Translations under genes and position numbers: made by a program | The notes under the pieces: model-generated | What the model was told of the DNA's origin: nothing | Seen by the model: only the letters and a program-made list of their open reading frames with translations | The model's database searches: none | Assembly: GCA_029210325.1 (NCBI GenBank) | Contig: JARGPU010000001.1 | Span: 1,064,126 to 1,128,125 of the forward strand | Reading direction: 5' to 3' | DNA length: 64,000 nt | Source: Alcanivoracaceae bacterium | Lineage (GTDB): Bacteria; Pseudomonadota; Gammaproteobacteria; Pseudomonadales; Alcanivoracaceae | Shown: positions 20,070 through 30,068 of the stretch, piece by piece | How the letters are laid out: every line of letters starts with the position of its first letter | Position numbering within the stretch: the first letter of the stretch is position 1

Positions 20070-21641
20070 ATGAGAGATATTCATGCTCAGCGCATTCTGA
20101 TTCTGGATTTCGGTTCCCAGTACACCCAGTTGATTGCCCGTCGGGTGCGTGAAATTGGTGTCTACTGCGAAATTCGCGCCTGGGATATGGATGAAGCTGA
20201 AATTCGCGCCTTCGCCCCCGCCGGTATTATTTTGTCCGGCGGCCCTGAGACGGTGACGGTGGAGCAGACTCCACGGGCACCGGAGCGAGTATTTGAGCAG
20301 GGCGTGCCAGTGCTGGGTATTTGCTACGGCATGCAGACCATGGCGCAGCAGCTTGGCGGTAAGGTCATCGCCGGAGAGAAGCACGAATTCGGCTATGCAC
20401 GGGTGAAGAAAGAGCAGTCCAATGGATTGCTTGATGGCGTGGTCGATCATCAGGAAGGTGAAACTGGTCATCTTGATGTGTGGATGAGTCACGGTGACCG
20501 GGTCGGCACCTTGCCATCCGGTTTTGTCGTTAGCGCCAGCACCGAGTCTTGCCCGATTGCCGGGATGGCTAATGATAAGAAACGTTTCTATGGCGTTCAG
20601 TTTCACCCGGAGGTAACACATACCTTGCAGGGCGGCCGGATGCTGGAGCGTTTTGTACGCGAGATTTGTGCCTGCGAAAAGCTTTGGACGCCAGACAATA
20701 TTATCGAGGACGCCATTGAGCAGATTCGTGAGCTGGTTCGTGATGAGGAAGTGATTCTAGGTCTGTCTGGTGGTGTTGACTCCTCGGTGACGGCGGCCTT
20801 GCTGCACCGTGCCATTGGTAAGCAGTTGACCTGTGTGTTTGTAGATAACGGCCTGTTGCGTCACCGTGAAGGTGATCAGGTCATGGAAATGTTTGCTAAA
20901 AATATGGGCGTGAAGGTAATTCGCGTTGATGCAGAAGAAATATTTCTGTCGAGCCTGGCTGGCGAAGCAGACCCTGAGAAGAAGCGGAAGATTATCGGCA
21001 ATGCCTTTATCGATATTTTCGAGGCAGAAGCCGCCAAGCTGAAAGATGCTCAGTGGCTGGCTCAGGGGACAATTTATCCGGATGTTATCGAGTCAGCTGC
21101 CAGTAAAACAGGCAAGGCTCATGTGATTAAATCCCATCACAATGTTGGTGGCTTGAAGGAGAATATGATTCTCAAGCTGGTAGAGCCGCTGCGTGAATTG
21201 TTCAAGGATGAGGTGCGTAAGATCGGCCTGGAGCTTGGTCTGCCCTACGATATGGTTTATCGCCATCCGTTCCCGGGGCCGGGCCTGGGTGTGCGTATCC
21301 TTGGTGAAGTCAAAAAGGAATATGCAGACACTCTGCGACTGGCGGATGCCATCTTTATTGAGGAGCTTTACGCGGCAGACCTGTATCACAAGACCAGTCA
21401 GGCATTCGCCGTTTTTCTGCCGGTTAAGTCTGTTGGCGTGGTTGGTGATGCCCGTCGCTATGAATATGTGGTGGCACTGCGCGCCGTGGAAACCATCGAT
21501 TTTATGACGGCCCGCTGGGCGCATCTGCCCTATGAGTTCCTTGAGCACGTTTCCGGTCGTATCATCAACGAAATTCCCGGCATTTCCCGGGTGACTTACG
21601 ATATCTCCTCGAAGCCGCCGGCAACGATCGAGTGGGAGTGA
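20070..21641 (+). CDS. guaA: GMP synthase (glutamine-hydrolysing)
   Basis: Aminates XMP to GMP using glutamine. The 523-residue protein has a class I glutaminase domain ([18 protein letters not shown]; catalytic Cys in GICYGMQ; His-Glu in [10 protein letters not shown]). An ATP-pyrophosphatase domain follows, with P-loop [10 protein letters not shown], and then the C-terminal dimerisation domain ending KPPATIEWE. The start [12 protein letters not shown] fits the family N-terminus. It is convergent with the following GGDEF gene. Confidence 0.98.
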   Translation: MRDIHAQRILILDFGSQYTQLIARRVREIGVYCEIRAWDMDEAEIRAFAPAGIILSGGPETVTVEQTPRAPERVFEQGVPVLGICYGMQTMAQQLGGKVIAGEKHEFGYARVKKEQSNGLLDGVVDHQEGETGHLDVWMSHGDRVGTLPSGFVVSASTESCPIAGMANDKKRFYGVQFHPEVTHTLQGGRMLERFVREICACEKLWTPDNIIEDAIEQIRELVRDEEVILGLSGGVDSSVTAALLHRAIGKQLTCVFVDNGLLRHREGDQVMEMFAKNMGVKVIRVDAEEIFLSSLAGEADPEKKRKIIGNAFIDIFEAEAAKLKDAQWLAQGTIYPDVIESAASKTGKAHVIKSHHNVGGLKENMILKLVEPLRELFKDEVRKIGLELGLPYDMVYRHPFPGPGLGVRILGEVKKEYADTLRLADAIFIEELYAADLYHKTSQAFAVFLPVKSVGVVGDARRYEYVVALRAVETIDFMTARWAHLPYEFLEHVSGRIINEIPGISRVTYDISSKPPATIEWE

Positions 21642-21651
21642 TGTCGGGCTC

Positions 21652-21687
21652 GTTATCAGATGGCCGATTAACTGGCTATCTGATAAC
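21652..21687. terminator. Hairpin between convergent guaA and GGDEF gene
   Basis: A 14-bp stem (GTTATCAGATGGCC with GGCTATCTGATAAC, one G-U pair) with an 8-nt loop lies 10 bp after the guaA stop. The loop contains the stop codon of the convergent gene. Neither strand has a strong U tract, so it may act as an mRNA 3'-end stabiliser or a weak bidirectional terminator. Confidence 0.45.
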
Positions 21688-22966
21688 AATTTCCGCCTTT
21701 GCGCTTTGCCTGATACATGGCTTCATCTGCGCGGCGCATGAGCATGTCTGGCAGGCTGGTGCCATCCGGTAAAGCGATACCGATGCTGGCGCCGAGTGTC
21801 ACCGATACCCCGCCGAAATGGAGGGGCTCGTTGCTGACTTCAATCAGCTTTTTGGCCACGGCCTCAGCTGCTTCAGTGGGGGATTCGCCGCTCACTACAA
21901 TGCAAAACTCATCGCCACCGACCCGGGCAATCAGATCTGTTTGACGCATGGCATGCTGAAAGCGATCGGTGATTTCTTTAAGAATCACATCTCCGGCATG
22001 ATGGCCGTGGCTGTCATTAATTTCCTTGAAGTGGTCCAGATCCAGATATAGCAGTGCCAGCTTCTGCGACCCATAGGCCAGACGGCGTGGTAACAGACGC
22101 TCCAGGCCGCGCCGGTTAATCAACCCTGTGAGTGGGTCCATCTCGCTTTCTCGCCGCAGCTCGGTTTCACGTTGCTGTCGCTCACTGACATCCTGAAAGG
22201 CAATGCTGACGCCTGCAATAAATCCTTTTTCATCTTTTAGTGGGGTGGCGATCAGCTCGGCTGGAAAATTCATGTGCTGGCGATTGCCGGTGACAATGCC
22301 GGCCCAGCGATCGCCGGCCAGACAGCTTTTTAGCATTTCTTCAATAGCCCGAGTGGCGGCTGGCCCTGAGACGTGACTGGTAAGCGCGTTACCGATAATC
22401 GGTGCGGTCTGTCCTAATAAGGTATGGGCTGCTGGATTGGCAAAAATAATGTTGCCACGGCGGTCGAGGCTGAGAATCCCCTCGCCGATGGATTTGAGCA
22501 GCAACTCATTATGATGTTTGAGGCGCTCCACTTCCTGGAGCGATTGGGTCAGAGCTGCATTGGACTCTGATAGCTCGCGGCCGCGCTGATCCAACTCGAG
22601 AAAGACCCGCACTTTGCCTTGTAGCATCTCCGAGTTGATGGGCTTGGTGAGAAAGTCCACCGCACCGCTGGCATAGCCCTTCATGACATGCTCTAGGTCG
22701 CGGTTGATGGCGGTGACAAAAATAATCGGTACCGCACGGGTGCGGCGGCCTTGCTGCATCAGGTTGGCTACCTCATAGCCATCCATGCCTGGCATTTGCA
22801 CATCCAGCAGGACAACGGCCACGTCATTATCGTTAAGTAGCTGTAGTGCCTGTTCGCCAGATTCGGCCTGTAACAGCTGGATATCGAAGTCATCCAGCAG
22901 GGCTTCCAGGGCAATGCGGTTGGCGCTCTGGTCATCTACGATCAGGACGGCGGGCTTGCTCGACAT
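21668..22966 (-). CDS. REC-PAS-GGDEF diguanylate cyclase response regulator
   Basis: Predicted soluble two-component output protein that makes cyclic-di-GMP. The 432 residues begin with a receiver (about 5-120; acidic pocket VDDQ, phospho-Asp in VVLLDVQMPGMDG, Lys in FLTKPI). A short coiled coil and a PAS domain follow (about 150-275, SIGEGILSLDRRGNIIFANPA), then GGDEF (about 280-430). The catalytic motif is intact (RVGGDEF), and an RxxD inhibitory site (RQTD) sits five residues before it, so product feedback is likely. The cognate kinase is not adjacent. The orphan hybrid kinase at 15.2-17.1 kb ends in a receiver and could act elsewhere. Confidence 0.94.
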   Translation of the reverse strand: MSSKPAVLIVDDQSANRIALEALLDDFDIQLLQAESGEQALQLLNDNDVAVVLLDVQMPGMDGYEVANLMQQGRRTRAVPIIFVTAINRDLEHVMKGYASGAVDFLTKPINSEMLQGKVRVFLELDQRGRELSESNAALTQSLQEVERLKHHNELLLKSIGEGILSLDRRGNIIFANPAAHTLLGQTAPIIGNALTSHVSGPAATRAIEEMLKSCLAGDRWAGIVTGNRQHMNFPAELIATPLKDEKGFIAGVSIAFQDVSERQQRETELRRESEMDPLTGLINRRGLERLLPRRLAYGSQKLALLYLDLDHFKEINDSHGHHAGDVILKEITDRFQHAMRQTDLIARVGGDEFCIVVSGESPTEAAEAVAKKLIEVSNEPLHFGGVSVTLGASIGIALPDGTSLPDMLMRRADEAMYQAKRKGGNCYQIAS

Positions 22967-22986
22967 GAATCTGTTCTCTCCCCGAC

Positions 22987-23017
22987 AACCCGGAATATGG
23001 CGCCGGGTTAGATTTTT
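22987..23017 (+). terminator. Weak intrinsic-terminator-like hairpin upstream of doxX
   Basis: Stem AACCCGG / CCGGGTT with a 9-nt loop is followed by AGATTTTT on the plus strand. It lies in the leader of the divergent GGDEF gene and may block transcription running antisense from guaA into doxX. The short stem keeps confidence low. Confidence 0.3.
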
Positions 23018-23124
23018 GTTATGTGGGCGCTAAGCGACCTTGTTACTTTGTCCCGATTATCTGCAAAATACCAGCCTGCGCACCCATATAATCGAACCCA
23101 CCGGTCAGCGGAGAACAACTGTCC

Positions 23125-23508
23125 ATGAATAATCCAGATATTGGCAAACTGATCCTGCGTATTGCGCTTGGCGTGATGCTATTGCTGCATGGAGTAGACA
23201 AGCTGATGCACGGTGTCAGCGGTATTTCTGGCATGTTGGCTAGCCATGGCCTGCCAGGTTGGTTTGCTTTTGGTGTATTCGTTGGTGAGATTGTTGCACC
23301 GCTTATGGTGCTAGTGGGGGTTCAGACCCGTATTGGCGCCGGGCTGGTCGTGATTAATATGCTAGTTGCTATCGGTCTGGCCCATTCCGGGCAGATTTTC
23401 TCGCTCGGAAAGCATGGTGGCTGGGCCATCGAGCTGCAGGCGTTCTATCTATTTACTGCGGCTGCTCTGATGTTTCTGGGTGGTGGTAAGTATGTGATCA
23501 AAAACTGA
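23125..23508 (+). CDS. DoxX-family membrane protein
   Basis: Small integral membrane protein of 127 residues with four predicted helices (LILRIALGVMLLLHGVDKL, WFAFGVFVGEIVAPLMVLVG, GAGLVVINMLVAIGLA, LQAFYLFTAAALMFLGGG). The early LLHGVDKLMHG and central GEIVAPLMVLVG motifs are those of DoxX/YphA proteins, whose biochemical role is mostly unknown. GGAGAAC precedes the ATG. It is convergent with the TM2 gene, with hairpins between the two. Confidence 0.88.
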   Translation: MNNPDIGKLILRIALGVMLLLHGVDKLMHGVSGISGMLASHGLPGWFAFGVFVGEIVAPLMVLVGVQTRIGAGLVVINMLVAIGLAHSGQIFSLGKHGGWAIELQAFYLFTAAALMFLGGGKYVIKN

Positions 23509-23530
23509 GCTGCATTGAGTGCGGCTGAAG

Positions 23531-23549
23531 CCGCTCCTAGACGGAGCGG
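23531..23549. repeat. Inverted repeat between doxX and the TM2 gene
   Basis: CCGCTCC and GGAGCGG flank TAGAC and overlap the TM2 stop codon. Just before it, GCGGCT and AGCCGC can form an alternative, mutually exclusive hairpin. No U tract follows. It is probably a transcript-end structure shared by two convergent genes, or a REP-like element. Confidence 0.35.
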
Positions 23550-23932
23550 TTACGTGAGTCGACTTGGTCATTCAGGGTCCAGTAGTCATACAGCACGCCT
23601 AACAGGAAAAGGCCACCGGTAAGCAGCCAGATCAGGCCGGTGAGCCACTTGCCCAGATAAAAGCGATGAATTCCGAATACACCAAGGAATGTCAGCAGGA
23701 TCCAGCTGACATTGTAATCGGCGGGGCCGGACAGAAAGCGGTGGTCTGCCTTTTCGTCCATTCCGGGGATCAGGAAAAGATCGATAATCCAGCCGATAAA
23801 AAACAGGCCCAGAGTGAAAAACCAGATCGTACCGGTGATTGGTTTGCCGTAATAAAAGCGGTGCGCCCCCATGAAACCGAAAATCCACAGGCAGTAGCCG
23901 ATAATTTTGCTATGCGTATCTTGCTGAGCCAT
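23537..23932 (-). CDS. Tandem TM2-domain membrane protein
   Basis: Inner-membrane protein of 131 residues made of two TM2 modules. The first (about 8-62) has GAHRFYYGKPITGTIWF and the second (about 75-125) GIHRFYLGKWLTGLIWL, so the domain is internally duplicated. Each module has two helices joined by the conserved HRFY-G motif. TM2 proteins have no settled bacterial function. The start MAQQDTHSK is preferred over an unsupported 12-residue extension. It lies 10 bp after purT on the same strand, but a functional link is not evident. Confidence 0.88.
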   Translation of the reverse strand: MAQQDTHSKIIGYCLWIFGFMGAHRFYYGKPITGTIWFFTLGLFFIGWIIDLFLIPGMDEKADHRFLSGPADYNVSWILLTFLGVFGIHRFYLGKWLTGLIWLLTGGLFLLGVLYDYWTLNDQVDSRNRSV

Positions 23933-23942
23933 AACGGTGTCC

Positions 23943-25124
23943 TTACAGCGTAACGGTAATCTTGCCAATTACTCGCAGGGCTTTGTCGATAGCCTTGCCA
24001 GTGCTTTCATCTCGGGCCAGCGCCACCCCAAGGCGCCGTTCACCATGAACTTCCGGTTTGCCGAACAGACGCAGGTCAGTATCCGCCTCGCTCAGCGCCT
24101 CGGCCAGATTGCCATAGCGCATATCAGATGAGTCGCCAGCCACTAGCAAAACTGCCGAAGCAGATGGGCCGGTTTGATGGATTGCTGGTACCGGCAGGCC
24201 AAGAATGGCCCGAGCGTGCAGGGCGAATTCGGACAGGTTCTGGGAAATCAGGGTGACCAGCCCGGTATCATGAGGGCGAGGAGAGACCTCACTAAAGAAA
24301 ACCCTGTCGCCTTTGACAAATAATTCGACGCCAAAAATACCGTAGCCACCAAGCGACTCGGTGACTGCAGCAGCAATGCGTTGAGCTTCCTCAAGTGCCA
24401 CGCTAGTCATCGGTTGTGGCTGCCATGACTCCCGGTAGTCACCTTTTTCCTGACGATGACCAATCGGCGCGCAAAAGCTGGTGCCGTCGCGGTGCCTGAC
24501 AGTGAGTAGCGTAATTTCATAATCAAAATCGACAAAGCCTTCAACAATGACCTTGCCCTTGCCAGTGCGCCCACCGGACTGGGCGTACTCCCAGGCAGGT
24601 TCGACATCTGCCTGTCGTTTAACGGTGCTTTGCCCTTTGCCAGAAGACGACATGATTGGTTTGACAACGCAGGGCAGGCCAACTAATTCAATGGCCGCCA
24701 GATACTCATCCCTTGTTTCCGCAAAACGATAAGGCGAAGTGGACAGGCCAAGTTCTTCTGCGGCCAAGCGACGAATGCCTTCACGGTTCATGGTTAGCTG
24801 AGCAGCTCGGGCGGAAGGGATGACATGCCAGCCCTCGGTTTCGAGGTTGACCAGCTCATCGGTGGCGATGGCCTCAATCTCCGGCACGATCAGGTGCGGC
24901 TTTTCCTGTTCAACCAGTGCTCGCACCGCTACCCCATCAAGCATGCTGATCACATGGCAGCGATGAGCAACTTGCATTGCTGGTGCGTTGGCATAGCGGT
25001 CTACGGCAATAACTTCACAGCCAAAGCGCATCAGCTCAATGGCCACTTCCTTGCCAAGCTCTCCGCTGCCAAGCAACATGATGCGGGTGGCATGGGGCGC
25101 GAGTGGGGTGCCAATCGTTGTCAT
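23943..25124 (-). CDS. purT: Formate-dependent GAR transformylase PurT
   Basis: ATP-grasp enzyme making formyl-GAR from GAR, formate and ATP in purine synthesis. The 393 residues match E. coli PurT (392). Landmarks are [25 protein letters not shown], the ATP-grasp VVKPIM and VELFV segments, and [16 protein letters not shown] lies 5 bp before the ATG. PurL, the next enzyme in the pathway, is about 5 kb away at 30.1 kb on the other strand. It follows the CHASE2 kinase by 20 bp and could be co-transcribed with it. Confidence 0.97.
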   Translation of the reverse strand: MTTIGTPLAPHATRIMLLGSGELGKEVAIELMRFGCEVIAVDRYANAPAMQVAHRCHVISMLDGVAVRALVEQEKPHLIVPEIEAIATDELVNLETEGWHVIPSARAAQLTMNREGIRRLAAEELGLSTSPYRFAETRDEYLAAIELVGLPCVVKPIMSSSGKGQSTVKRQADVEPAWEYAQSGGRTGKGKVIVEGFVDFDYEITLLTVRHRDGTSFCAPIGHRQEKGDYRESWQPQPMTSVALEEAQRIAAAVTESLGGYGIFGVELFVKGDRVFFSEVSPRPHDTGLVTLISQNLSEFALHARAILGLPVPAIHQTGPSASAVLLVAGDSSDMRYGNLAEALSEADTDLRLFGKPEVHGERRLGVALARDESTGKAIDKALRVIGKITVTL

Positions 25125-25144
25125 GATTGTCCTATCAGTCAAAA

Positions 25145-27721
25145 TCAGTTGTCGCCTTGCTTTGCTGCAGCATCGGCAATCTTTTTCAGTACCACCTTGA
25201 TATCGGCAGCCATAAGTCCCGCACGCTGATAGCGTTTCTCAGGATCTTTTTCCAGCGCACGTTTCAGCACAATCGATACCCATGGAGCGGTTCGCTTCAG
25301 GCCAGGGCGTGTCTGCAGGATATCCGGGTGTGGTTCTGTGGCGATCTGGTACATGATCTGGGTGGCATTTTCCGCCTGAAATGGCAGCTCGCCGGTGAGC
25401 ATCTGATACAGCACCACGCCCAGAGAGAAAATATCTGAGCGCCCATCAACTCTCTTGCCGGTCACCTGCTCGGGTGACATAAAGCTTGGCGTACCAACCA
25501 CCATGCCAGTTTTTGTGCGGCTTGAATTGTTTACCCGGGCGATGCCGAAGTCGGTAATTTTTACCTGCCCTTTTTCCGGGTCAAACATCAGGTTTGCCGG
25601 TTTGATATCGCGGTGCACGATGCTGTTGACGTGGGCATAATCAAGCGCATCCGCACAGCGGCCGATAATGTTCAGCACCTTGATGACCGGCATCAAGGTG
25701 TCTGGTTTGGTATAACGCAGTAGATCATGACCGTGCAGGAATTCCATGGCGATATAGGCCAGATCATGCTCTTCGCCGGCATCATACACGGTGACAATAT
25801 TCGGGTGGTTGAGCTTGCCGGCCGCTTCCGCCTCGCGGAAAAAGCGTTCTTTCACCTCGGTTAACTCTTCCTCACCAAATTCTTCTGACAACGCCAGTGT
25901 TTTGATCGCTACGACTCGGTTGATTTTCGGGTCGCGGCCCTGGTAAACCACGCCCATGGCACCGCGGCCGAGCTCCTTTTCTACCTGGTAGCGGCCCAGC
26001 ATGGGCTTCTCGAAGCTGCTGTCGTCCCCGCCTGCCAGCAGGGTGTCGGTGGGCGAGCCGCCGCCACCGGAACGCATGCCGAAGATAATAGTATCCTGCG
26101 CATCATTGGCTCGCTTGGTACGCTGGGCGATGTCACGGAAAGTGGAATCATGGCTGGCCATGTATTGGTACACCGCACTGGCTTTGTTGAATTGTCGCTT
26201 GCGTTCAAAATCCATGGCCAGGTTGTAGAGCAAGTCCATCACATCATCGGACAGCGGCACGCGGCGGAATTTTTCGAAAGCCATATCCAGCTGGCCCTGT
26301 TGCTGGAAGGCAAGGCCGAGCATGCGATTTGATTCGGCAGATTCTTTTTCTGATTTTTCTTTGCCTTGCTCAGTGACGAGGAAGTGTTTTGTGGTCAGAG
26401 TGAGGTGCCCGACAAACAGTAACGCCGCCGGTAGCGTCAGAGGAATCCATAGCCCCTGAATGCCAAGCATGACGATCTCTGTACCCAGTAGCGCCACCAG
26501 CAGCACGGCGGAAATGCCCGCGCCAAGACCGGCGCCCAGCCGGGGCAGGGCAAACATCAGATACATCACAATGAGTAGCAGCATGATCCAGCGGCCTGCA
26601 TTGGCCCAGGATGGCATGACGAAGAAATCTTCATTGAGAATGCTGGCTACACTATGAGCCAAAATCTGTACCGGTTCTTGAGACCGTGGCAAAGGGGTTT
26701 TCAGGGACGCACCCAAGCCGTAAGCGGTGGCGCCAATAATCACAATTCGGTCTTTGTATTTATCCGCGGACAGGCGACCACTGTAAACGTCATAAAACGA
26801 ATCGGTAGAAATGGCGGATTGTTTGTCCGGGTTGCTGTAGAAAAAAGTATTCATGCGCAGGTCATCGCCTGTGCGAATGTTGAGATTGCCCAATCGCACG
26901 CCATCGGCGCTAGTGCGGATGTCTTCGGCGCCAAGGTTCAGACTGCGCGCAGCAATCTGTAAAGAAAGGGATGGATACAGTTCGCCGTAATGGTTTACCA
27001 ATAGTGGCTCGGTGCGAACGCCTCCGTCACTGTCCAGATTGATAATCAAGTGTCCCACTGCCGAGGCGGACTCGGCGAACTCGGGCAGGGGCGGGGTCAG
27101 CGACAGAGTGCTCATTGGCATGCCCGGAATCTCGGAGCCTTCCGCTGTGACCTGTTGTTTGCTGATGTACGGGGGTACGGGATTGTCTGGTCGGCCGATC
27201 GGCACGCCCTGAATCATCTGCATGCCCATTACCACATTGCCGGCCCGCTGAATGCTGCTGGTCAGACGACTGTCGGTGTCCAGGTCGAGGCTGGCCTGTT
27301 CAAGCTTTTGGCCAAGCAGGGCCAGATCATTAAAGTGCAGGTCTTCGGGTTCGCCTTGGGAAAGGGTGCTGTCTTGCCAGAACAGGCGCAGGTCGCGGAT
27401 TTCTGCCAGCCCCGGGTCGGTTTGTGGTTCGGACAGGAAAATACCCAAACCGATTACTTTGGCTCCGGCACCTTGTAGTTTGTCGATCATCGAGCCAAGA
27501 ATATCCCGGGGCCAAGGCCAGCGGCCCAGATTTTCGATACTTTGGTCGTCGATGGCCAGTACTGAGATGCGGCTACCCGGGTCACGCTCGGCGCTGCGCA
27601 CGCCAACGTCATAGGTGGCCAGCTCCAGACTGCCAAGTGGTCCGCTGCGGCTTAGCGCGATCATCAGTACAGTGATGACGACGACTGCAAACCAGTCAGT
27701 GGTCCAGAATTTCCTTTTCAT
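25145..27721 (-). CDS. CHASE2-domain transmembrane Ser/Thr protein kinase
   Basis: Eukaryotic-type kinase of 858 residues. Order: TM at about 8-24; periplasmic CHASE2 sensor (about 30-345; [22 protein letters not shown]); three closely spaced membrane helices (about 370-440); a cytosolic coiled-coil/TPR-like linker; and a kinase domain (about 575-840). The kinase core looks active: [11 protein letters not shown] loop, VAIKTL lysine, [15 protein letters not shown] and SPEQ. Phosphorylation substrates are unknown. Downstream purT is 20 bp away. No matching PP2C phosphatase or FHA gene is in the window. Confidence 0.94.
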   Translation of the reverse strand: MKRKFWTTDWFAVVVITVLMIALSRSGPLGSLELATYDVGVRSAERDPGSRISVLAIDDQSIENLGRWPWPRDILGSMIDKLQGAGAKVIGLGIFLSEPQTDPGLAEIRDLRLFWQDSTLSQGEPEDLHFNDLALLGQKLEQASLDLDTDSRLTSSIQRAGNVVMGMQMIQGVPIGRPDNPVPPYISKQQVTAEGSEIPGMPMSTLSLTPPLPEFAESASAVGHLIINLDSDGGVRTEPLLVNHYGELYPSLSLQIAARSLNLGAEDIRTSADGVRLGNLNIRTGDDLRMNTFFYSNPDKQSAISTDSFYDVYSGRLSADKYKDRIVIIGATAYGLGASLKTPLPRSQEPVQILAHSVASILNEDFFVMPSWANAGRWIMLLLIVMYLMFALPRLGAGLGAGISAVLLVALLGTEIVMLGIQGLWIPLTLPAALLFVGHLTLTTKHFLVTEQGKEKSEKESAESNRMLGLAFQQQGQLDMAFEKFRRVPLSDDVMDLLYNLAMDFERKRQFNKASAVYQYMASHDSTFRDIAQRTKRANDAQDTIIFGMRSGGGGSPTDTLLAGGDDSSFEKPMLGRYQVEKELGRGAMGVVYQGRDPKINRVVAIKTLALSEEFGEEELTEVKERFFREAEAAGKLNHPNIVTVYDAGEEHDLAYIAMEFLHGHDLLRYTKPDTLMPVIKVLNIIGRCADALDYAHVNSIVHRDIKPANLMFDPEKGQVKITDFGIARVNNSSRTKTGMVVGTPSFMSPEQVTGKRVDGRSDIFSLGVVLYQMLTGELPFQAENATQIMYQIATEPHPDILQTRPGLKRTAPWVSIVLKRALEKDPEKRYQRAGLMAADIKVVLKKIADAAAKQGDN

Positions 27722-27865
27722 GTAGTGCCCCGATTAGTGCCCCGATCCGAGATTCGGCACCGTCCGGAGAAGACGGCGCAAACAAGGCGCATTTATAGCA
27801 CACCGAGGCGCTCGATGGGTGTCTCGGCTACCATAGTCGACTAGTTGAAGTGAGGAGAGTGACGG

Positions 27866-28327
27866 GTGTCCGTTGATCCACAGCATGAAGTCTGGATGGC
27901 GCAGGCGCTGAAGTTGGCCAACACCGCCGCAGAGCACGGTGAGGTGCCGGTGGGCGCCTTACTGGTGCGTGATGGAGAGGTTATCGGTCAGGGCTGGAAT
28001 CAGCCCATTGGCTGCCATGACCCTACCGCCCATGCCGAAGTGGTGGCGTTGCGTGACGCGGCCGCAAGGGAAGGGAATTATCGGCTGGGTGGCAGTGTGC
28101 TGTATGTGACCATTGAGCCCTGCACCATGTGTTTCGGTGCCCTTATGCATGCCCGGGTTGGGACCTTGGTTTACGGTGCCCGTGAGCCTAGGGCCGGGGT
28201 CTGTGGAAGTCAGCTCAGCCTGCCTGCGCAGTATTTCTACAATCACAGGCTTGAGGTAGTCGGTGGGGTGATGGCGCAGCAGTCTAGCGCCATGCTGAAG
28301 AGCTTCTTCGCCCGCAAGCGCAAATAA
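27866..28327 (+). CDS. tadA: tRNA-specific adenosine deaminase TadA
   Basis: Zinc enzyme converting A34 to inosine in tRNA-Arg(ACG), essential for reading CGN codons. The 153-residue protein has H56 and E58 in HAEV and zinc Cys C86/C89 in PCTMC, plus the expected ending (MLKSFFARKRK). Initiation is at GTG, with GAGGAG about 9 bp upstream. Its stop codon directly abuts the stop of convergent mltF with no spacer. Confidence 0.96.
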   Translation: MSVDPQHEVWMAQALKLANTAAEHGEVPVGALLVRDGEVIGQGWNQPIGCHDPTAHAEVVALRDAAAREGNYRLGGSVLYVTIEPCTMCFGALMHARVGTLVYGAREPRAGVCGSQLSLPAQYFYNHRLEVVGGVMAQQSSAMLKSFFARKRK

Positions 28328-29746
28328 TTACTGACCGTTGCCCAGCATGGCGACCATGTTGGGGCCGTGACGGTTAGACTCGCTCGCCCATACCAGCAGG
28401 TCGTAGTACTGGCGAATATGGCGCACATAAATCACTGACTGCATGCCGCCGCGGGCGTAACCATGGCGGGTATCACTGTAGTAGTTGGCATCGCGCAGTA
28501 GCGGCAGGCGCTGTTGTACATCACTCCACAGGTCGGGGTTGCCGCCCTGCTTCTGGGTCAAAACTCTGGCGTCTTCCATATGGCCGAAGCCTACATTGTA
28601 GGCGGCAACCGCCATCCACATGCGATCCGGGTCGGCAATACGTGCCGGGATGCGGTCATAGATCTTGCGTAAATAGGCAGCCCCGGCGCGGATACTTTGC
28701 AGGGGGTCGGTGCGGTCAGAGACTCCCATTTCCGAGGCGGTATGCAGGGTCAGCATCATCAGGCCGCGTACCCCGGTGGGCGATACCGCGTTGGCATCCC
28801 AGAGTGACTCCTGATAACCCATGGCAGCCAGCAGGCGCCAGTCAAAACCGGACTCTTCCCCTGCGGCTCGAAATGCCTCGGCATACTGCGGCAGCCGTAC
28901 ATCAAGGTGCTTGAGGAATGAGCGGGAGGAATACAGGTTCATCTGTGCCGCGTTATGGAAAAAGCGCTGCTCCAGTTTGGCCACAGTGCCATCGGCCTTA
29001 CGCTGGGTCAGAAAGCGCTGAGCGGCCAAATAGAGGCTATCGTCGCTGCTGTTGGGCAGTGCCCAGCCTAGCTGTCGTTCGGTCAGCGTAATGCCACCGG
29101 TTAGCTCGGGGAACAGAGCCTTGTTCAGGCGCCAGGAGTTTTCATCAACGATGGCCAGATCAAAGTAGCCCTCATCGACCAGATTGAGCAGTTTTTCGGT
29201 GCTGACGTCATGGATCGCTTGAAAGCGCAGGTCCTGACCGTGACGAATCAGCTCGCGTATTGACTCTTCCTGACCGCTGCCAGCCAATACCGCAATGCGT
29301 TTGCCGTTAAGGTCGGCCAGAGAGGTGGGACGGGCTTCGCCACTGCGCGAGATCATCTGGTCGCCGTTGTTCATATAGCTACCAGTAAAACGCAGTCGTT
29401 CCTGCCTCTCCGGAGTGATTGCCAGCGCCGCTGCGGCGATATCCGCCTCACCATTGCGGACCATATCGATCAGCGCGGGCAGGCTATCTGCCTTGACCAT
29501 ACGCAGGGATACGCCCAGCTCGTCGGCGAAGGCGCGGGCCAAATGGTATTCGAAGCCGGTATCGCCGTGTTGATCCTGGTACCAGGTCGCTGGAGAGGGG
29601 CGGGAAACGACAACCAACTCGCCACTGGCAAGTACTCGGTCCAGATCAGAAGGCACGCTACGCATGGCCAGCAGCACGGCTGCCACGCCAATCAGTGCCG
29701 CCGGCAATAGCAGGTGCCGGCTTTGTCTTAGTAGTGCGCTCATCAT
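28328..29746 (-). CDS. mltF: MltF, membrane-bound lytic murein transglycosylase F
   Basis: Cleaves peptidoglycan glycan strands, forming 1,6-anhydroMurNAc ends. The 472 residues have an N-terminal membrane anchor/signal (about 8-28), an amino-acid-binding-like regulatory domain (about 35-265, with GEADIAAAALAITPERQERLRF) and a C-terminal lysozyme-like catalytic domain. Catalytic E313 lies in MGYQESLWDANA, followed by SPTGVRGLMMLT and AVAAYNVGFGH. Of two adjacent ATGs the first has better spacing to GAGGAAC. Adjacent, divergent placement to purL is common in gammaproteobacteria. Confidence 0.95.
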   Translation of the reverse strand: MMSALLRQSRHLLLPAALIGVAAVLLAMRSVPSDLDRVLASGELVVVSRPSPATWYQDQHGDTGFEYHLARAFADELGVSLRMVKADSLPALIDMVRNGEADIAAAALAITPERQERLRFTGSYMNNGDQMISRSGEARPTSLADLNGKRIAVLAGSGQEESIRELIRHGQDLRFQAIHDVSTEKLLNLVDEGYFDLAIVDENSWRLNKALFPELTGGITLTERQLGWALPNSSDDSLYLAAQRFLTQRKADGTVAKLEQRFFHNAAQMNLYSSRSFLKHLDVRLPQYAEAFRAAGEESGFDWRLLAAMGYQESLWDANAVSPTGVRGLMMLTLHTASEMGVSDRTDPLQSIRAGAAYLRKIYDRIPARIADPDRMWMAVAAYNVGFGHMEDARVLTQKQGGNPDLWSDVQQRLPLLRDANYYSDTRHGYARGGMQSVIYVRHIRQYYDLLVWASESNRHGPNMVAMLGNGQ

Positions 29747-29829
29747 CCGGTTCGTTCCTCTGCTGGTAGTGCCAGTCAGGCCGGTACAGCCGCTTTCAAC
29801 CGTGATTCTTCCTGAATCACTGGTATGTG

Positions 29830-29854
29830 GATGGGGGTTTATGTGACCCCCATC
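29830..29854. repeat. 9-bp perfect inverted repeat upstream of mltF
   Basis: GATGGGGGT, 7-nt spacer TTATGTG, ACCCCCATC. It is 84 bp upstream of mltF. The symmetry suits either a dimeric regulator site or a GC-rich hairpin. No T tract follows on either strand. Confidence 0.5.
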
Positions 29855-29979
29855 ACTAAACAGGTGCGAACTCTAACAGTCCGCTGACGACCCCTTGTTC
29901 GCCTATTGTTGGACAATGCCCAGGTTTATCAGTCATTTAACAATTTTGAGCCGTTTGCCGCAGATGCTGCCTCGGCCAA

Positions 29980-30010
29980 GGGTAGGAGGGTGTTGATTGG
30001 CCTCCTACCC
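29980..30010. repeat. 10-bp perfect inverted repeat upstream of purL
   Basis: GGGTAGGAGG and CCTCCTACCC are separated by 11 nt and end 58 bp before the purL ATG. If transcription starts upstream, this would be a very stable 5'-UTR hairpin. If it starts at the TATCAT just downstream, the repeat would lie over the -35 region as an operator. Confidence 0.5.
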
Positions 30011-30068
30011 GGGCGCTAAATCCCGTATCATTGCGCCTCCTCGCAATTCCCCAGCCAGAAGGCCTCGC

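Larger units (their letters stand above)
29747..30068. promoter_or_regulatory. Divergent mltF-purL intergenic region with three inverted repeats
   Basis: This 322-bp gap holds no gene. It contains three separate perfect inverted repeats: GATGGGGGT / ACCCCCATC (29830-29854), ATTGT-TGG-ACAAT (29905-29917) and GGGTAGGAGG / CCTCCTACCC (29980-30010). A TATCAT at 30026-30031 could be a purL -10, but no good -35 is visible. The repeats could be operators or leader-RNA stems; no match to the PurR box was recognised. Confidence 0.5.

Noticed and set aside
29997-30068. TTG-initiated extension of purL
   Set aside because: It reads through the 10-bp hairpin, and the E. coli length is matched exactly from the ATG at 30069.
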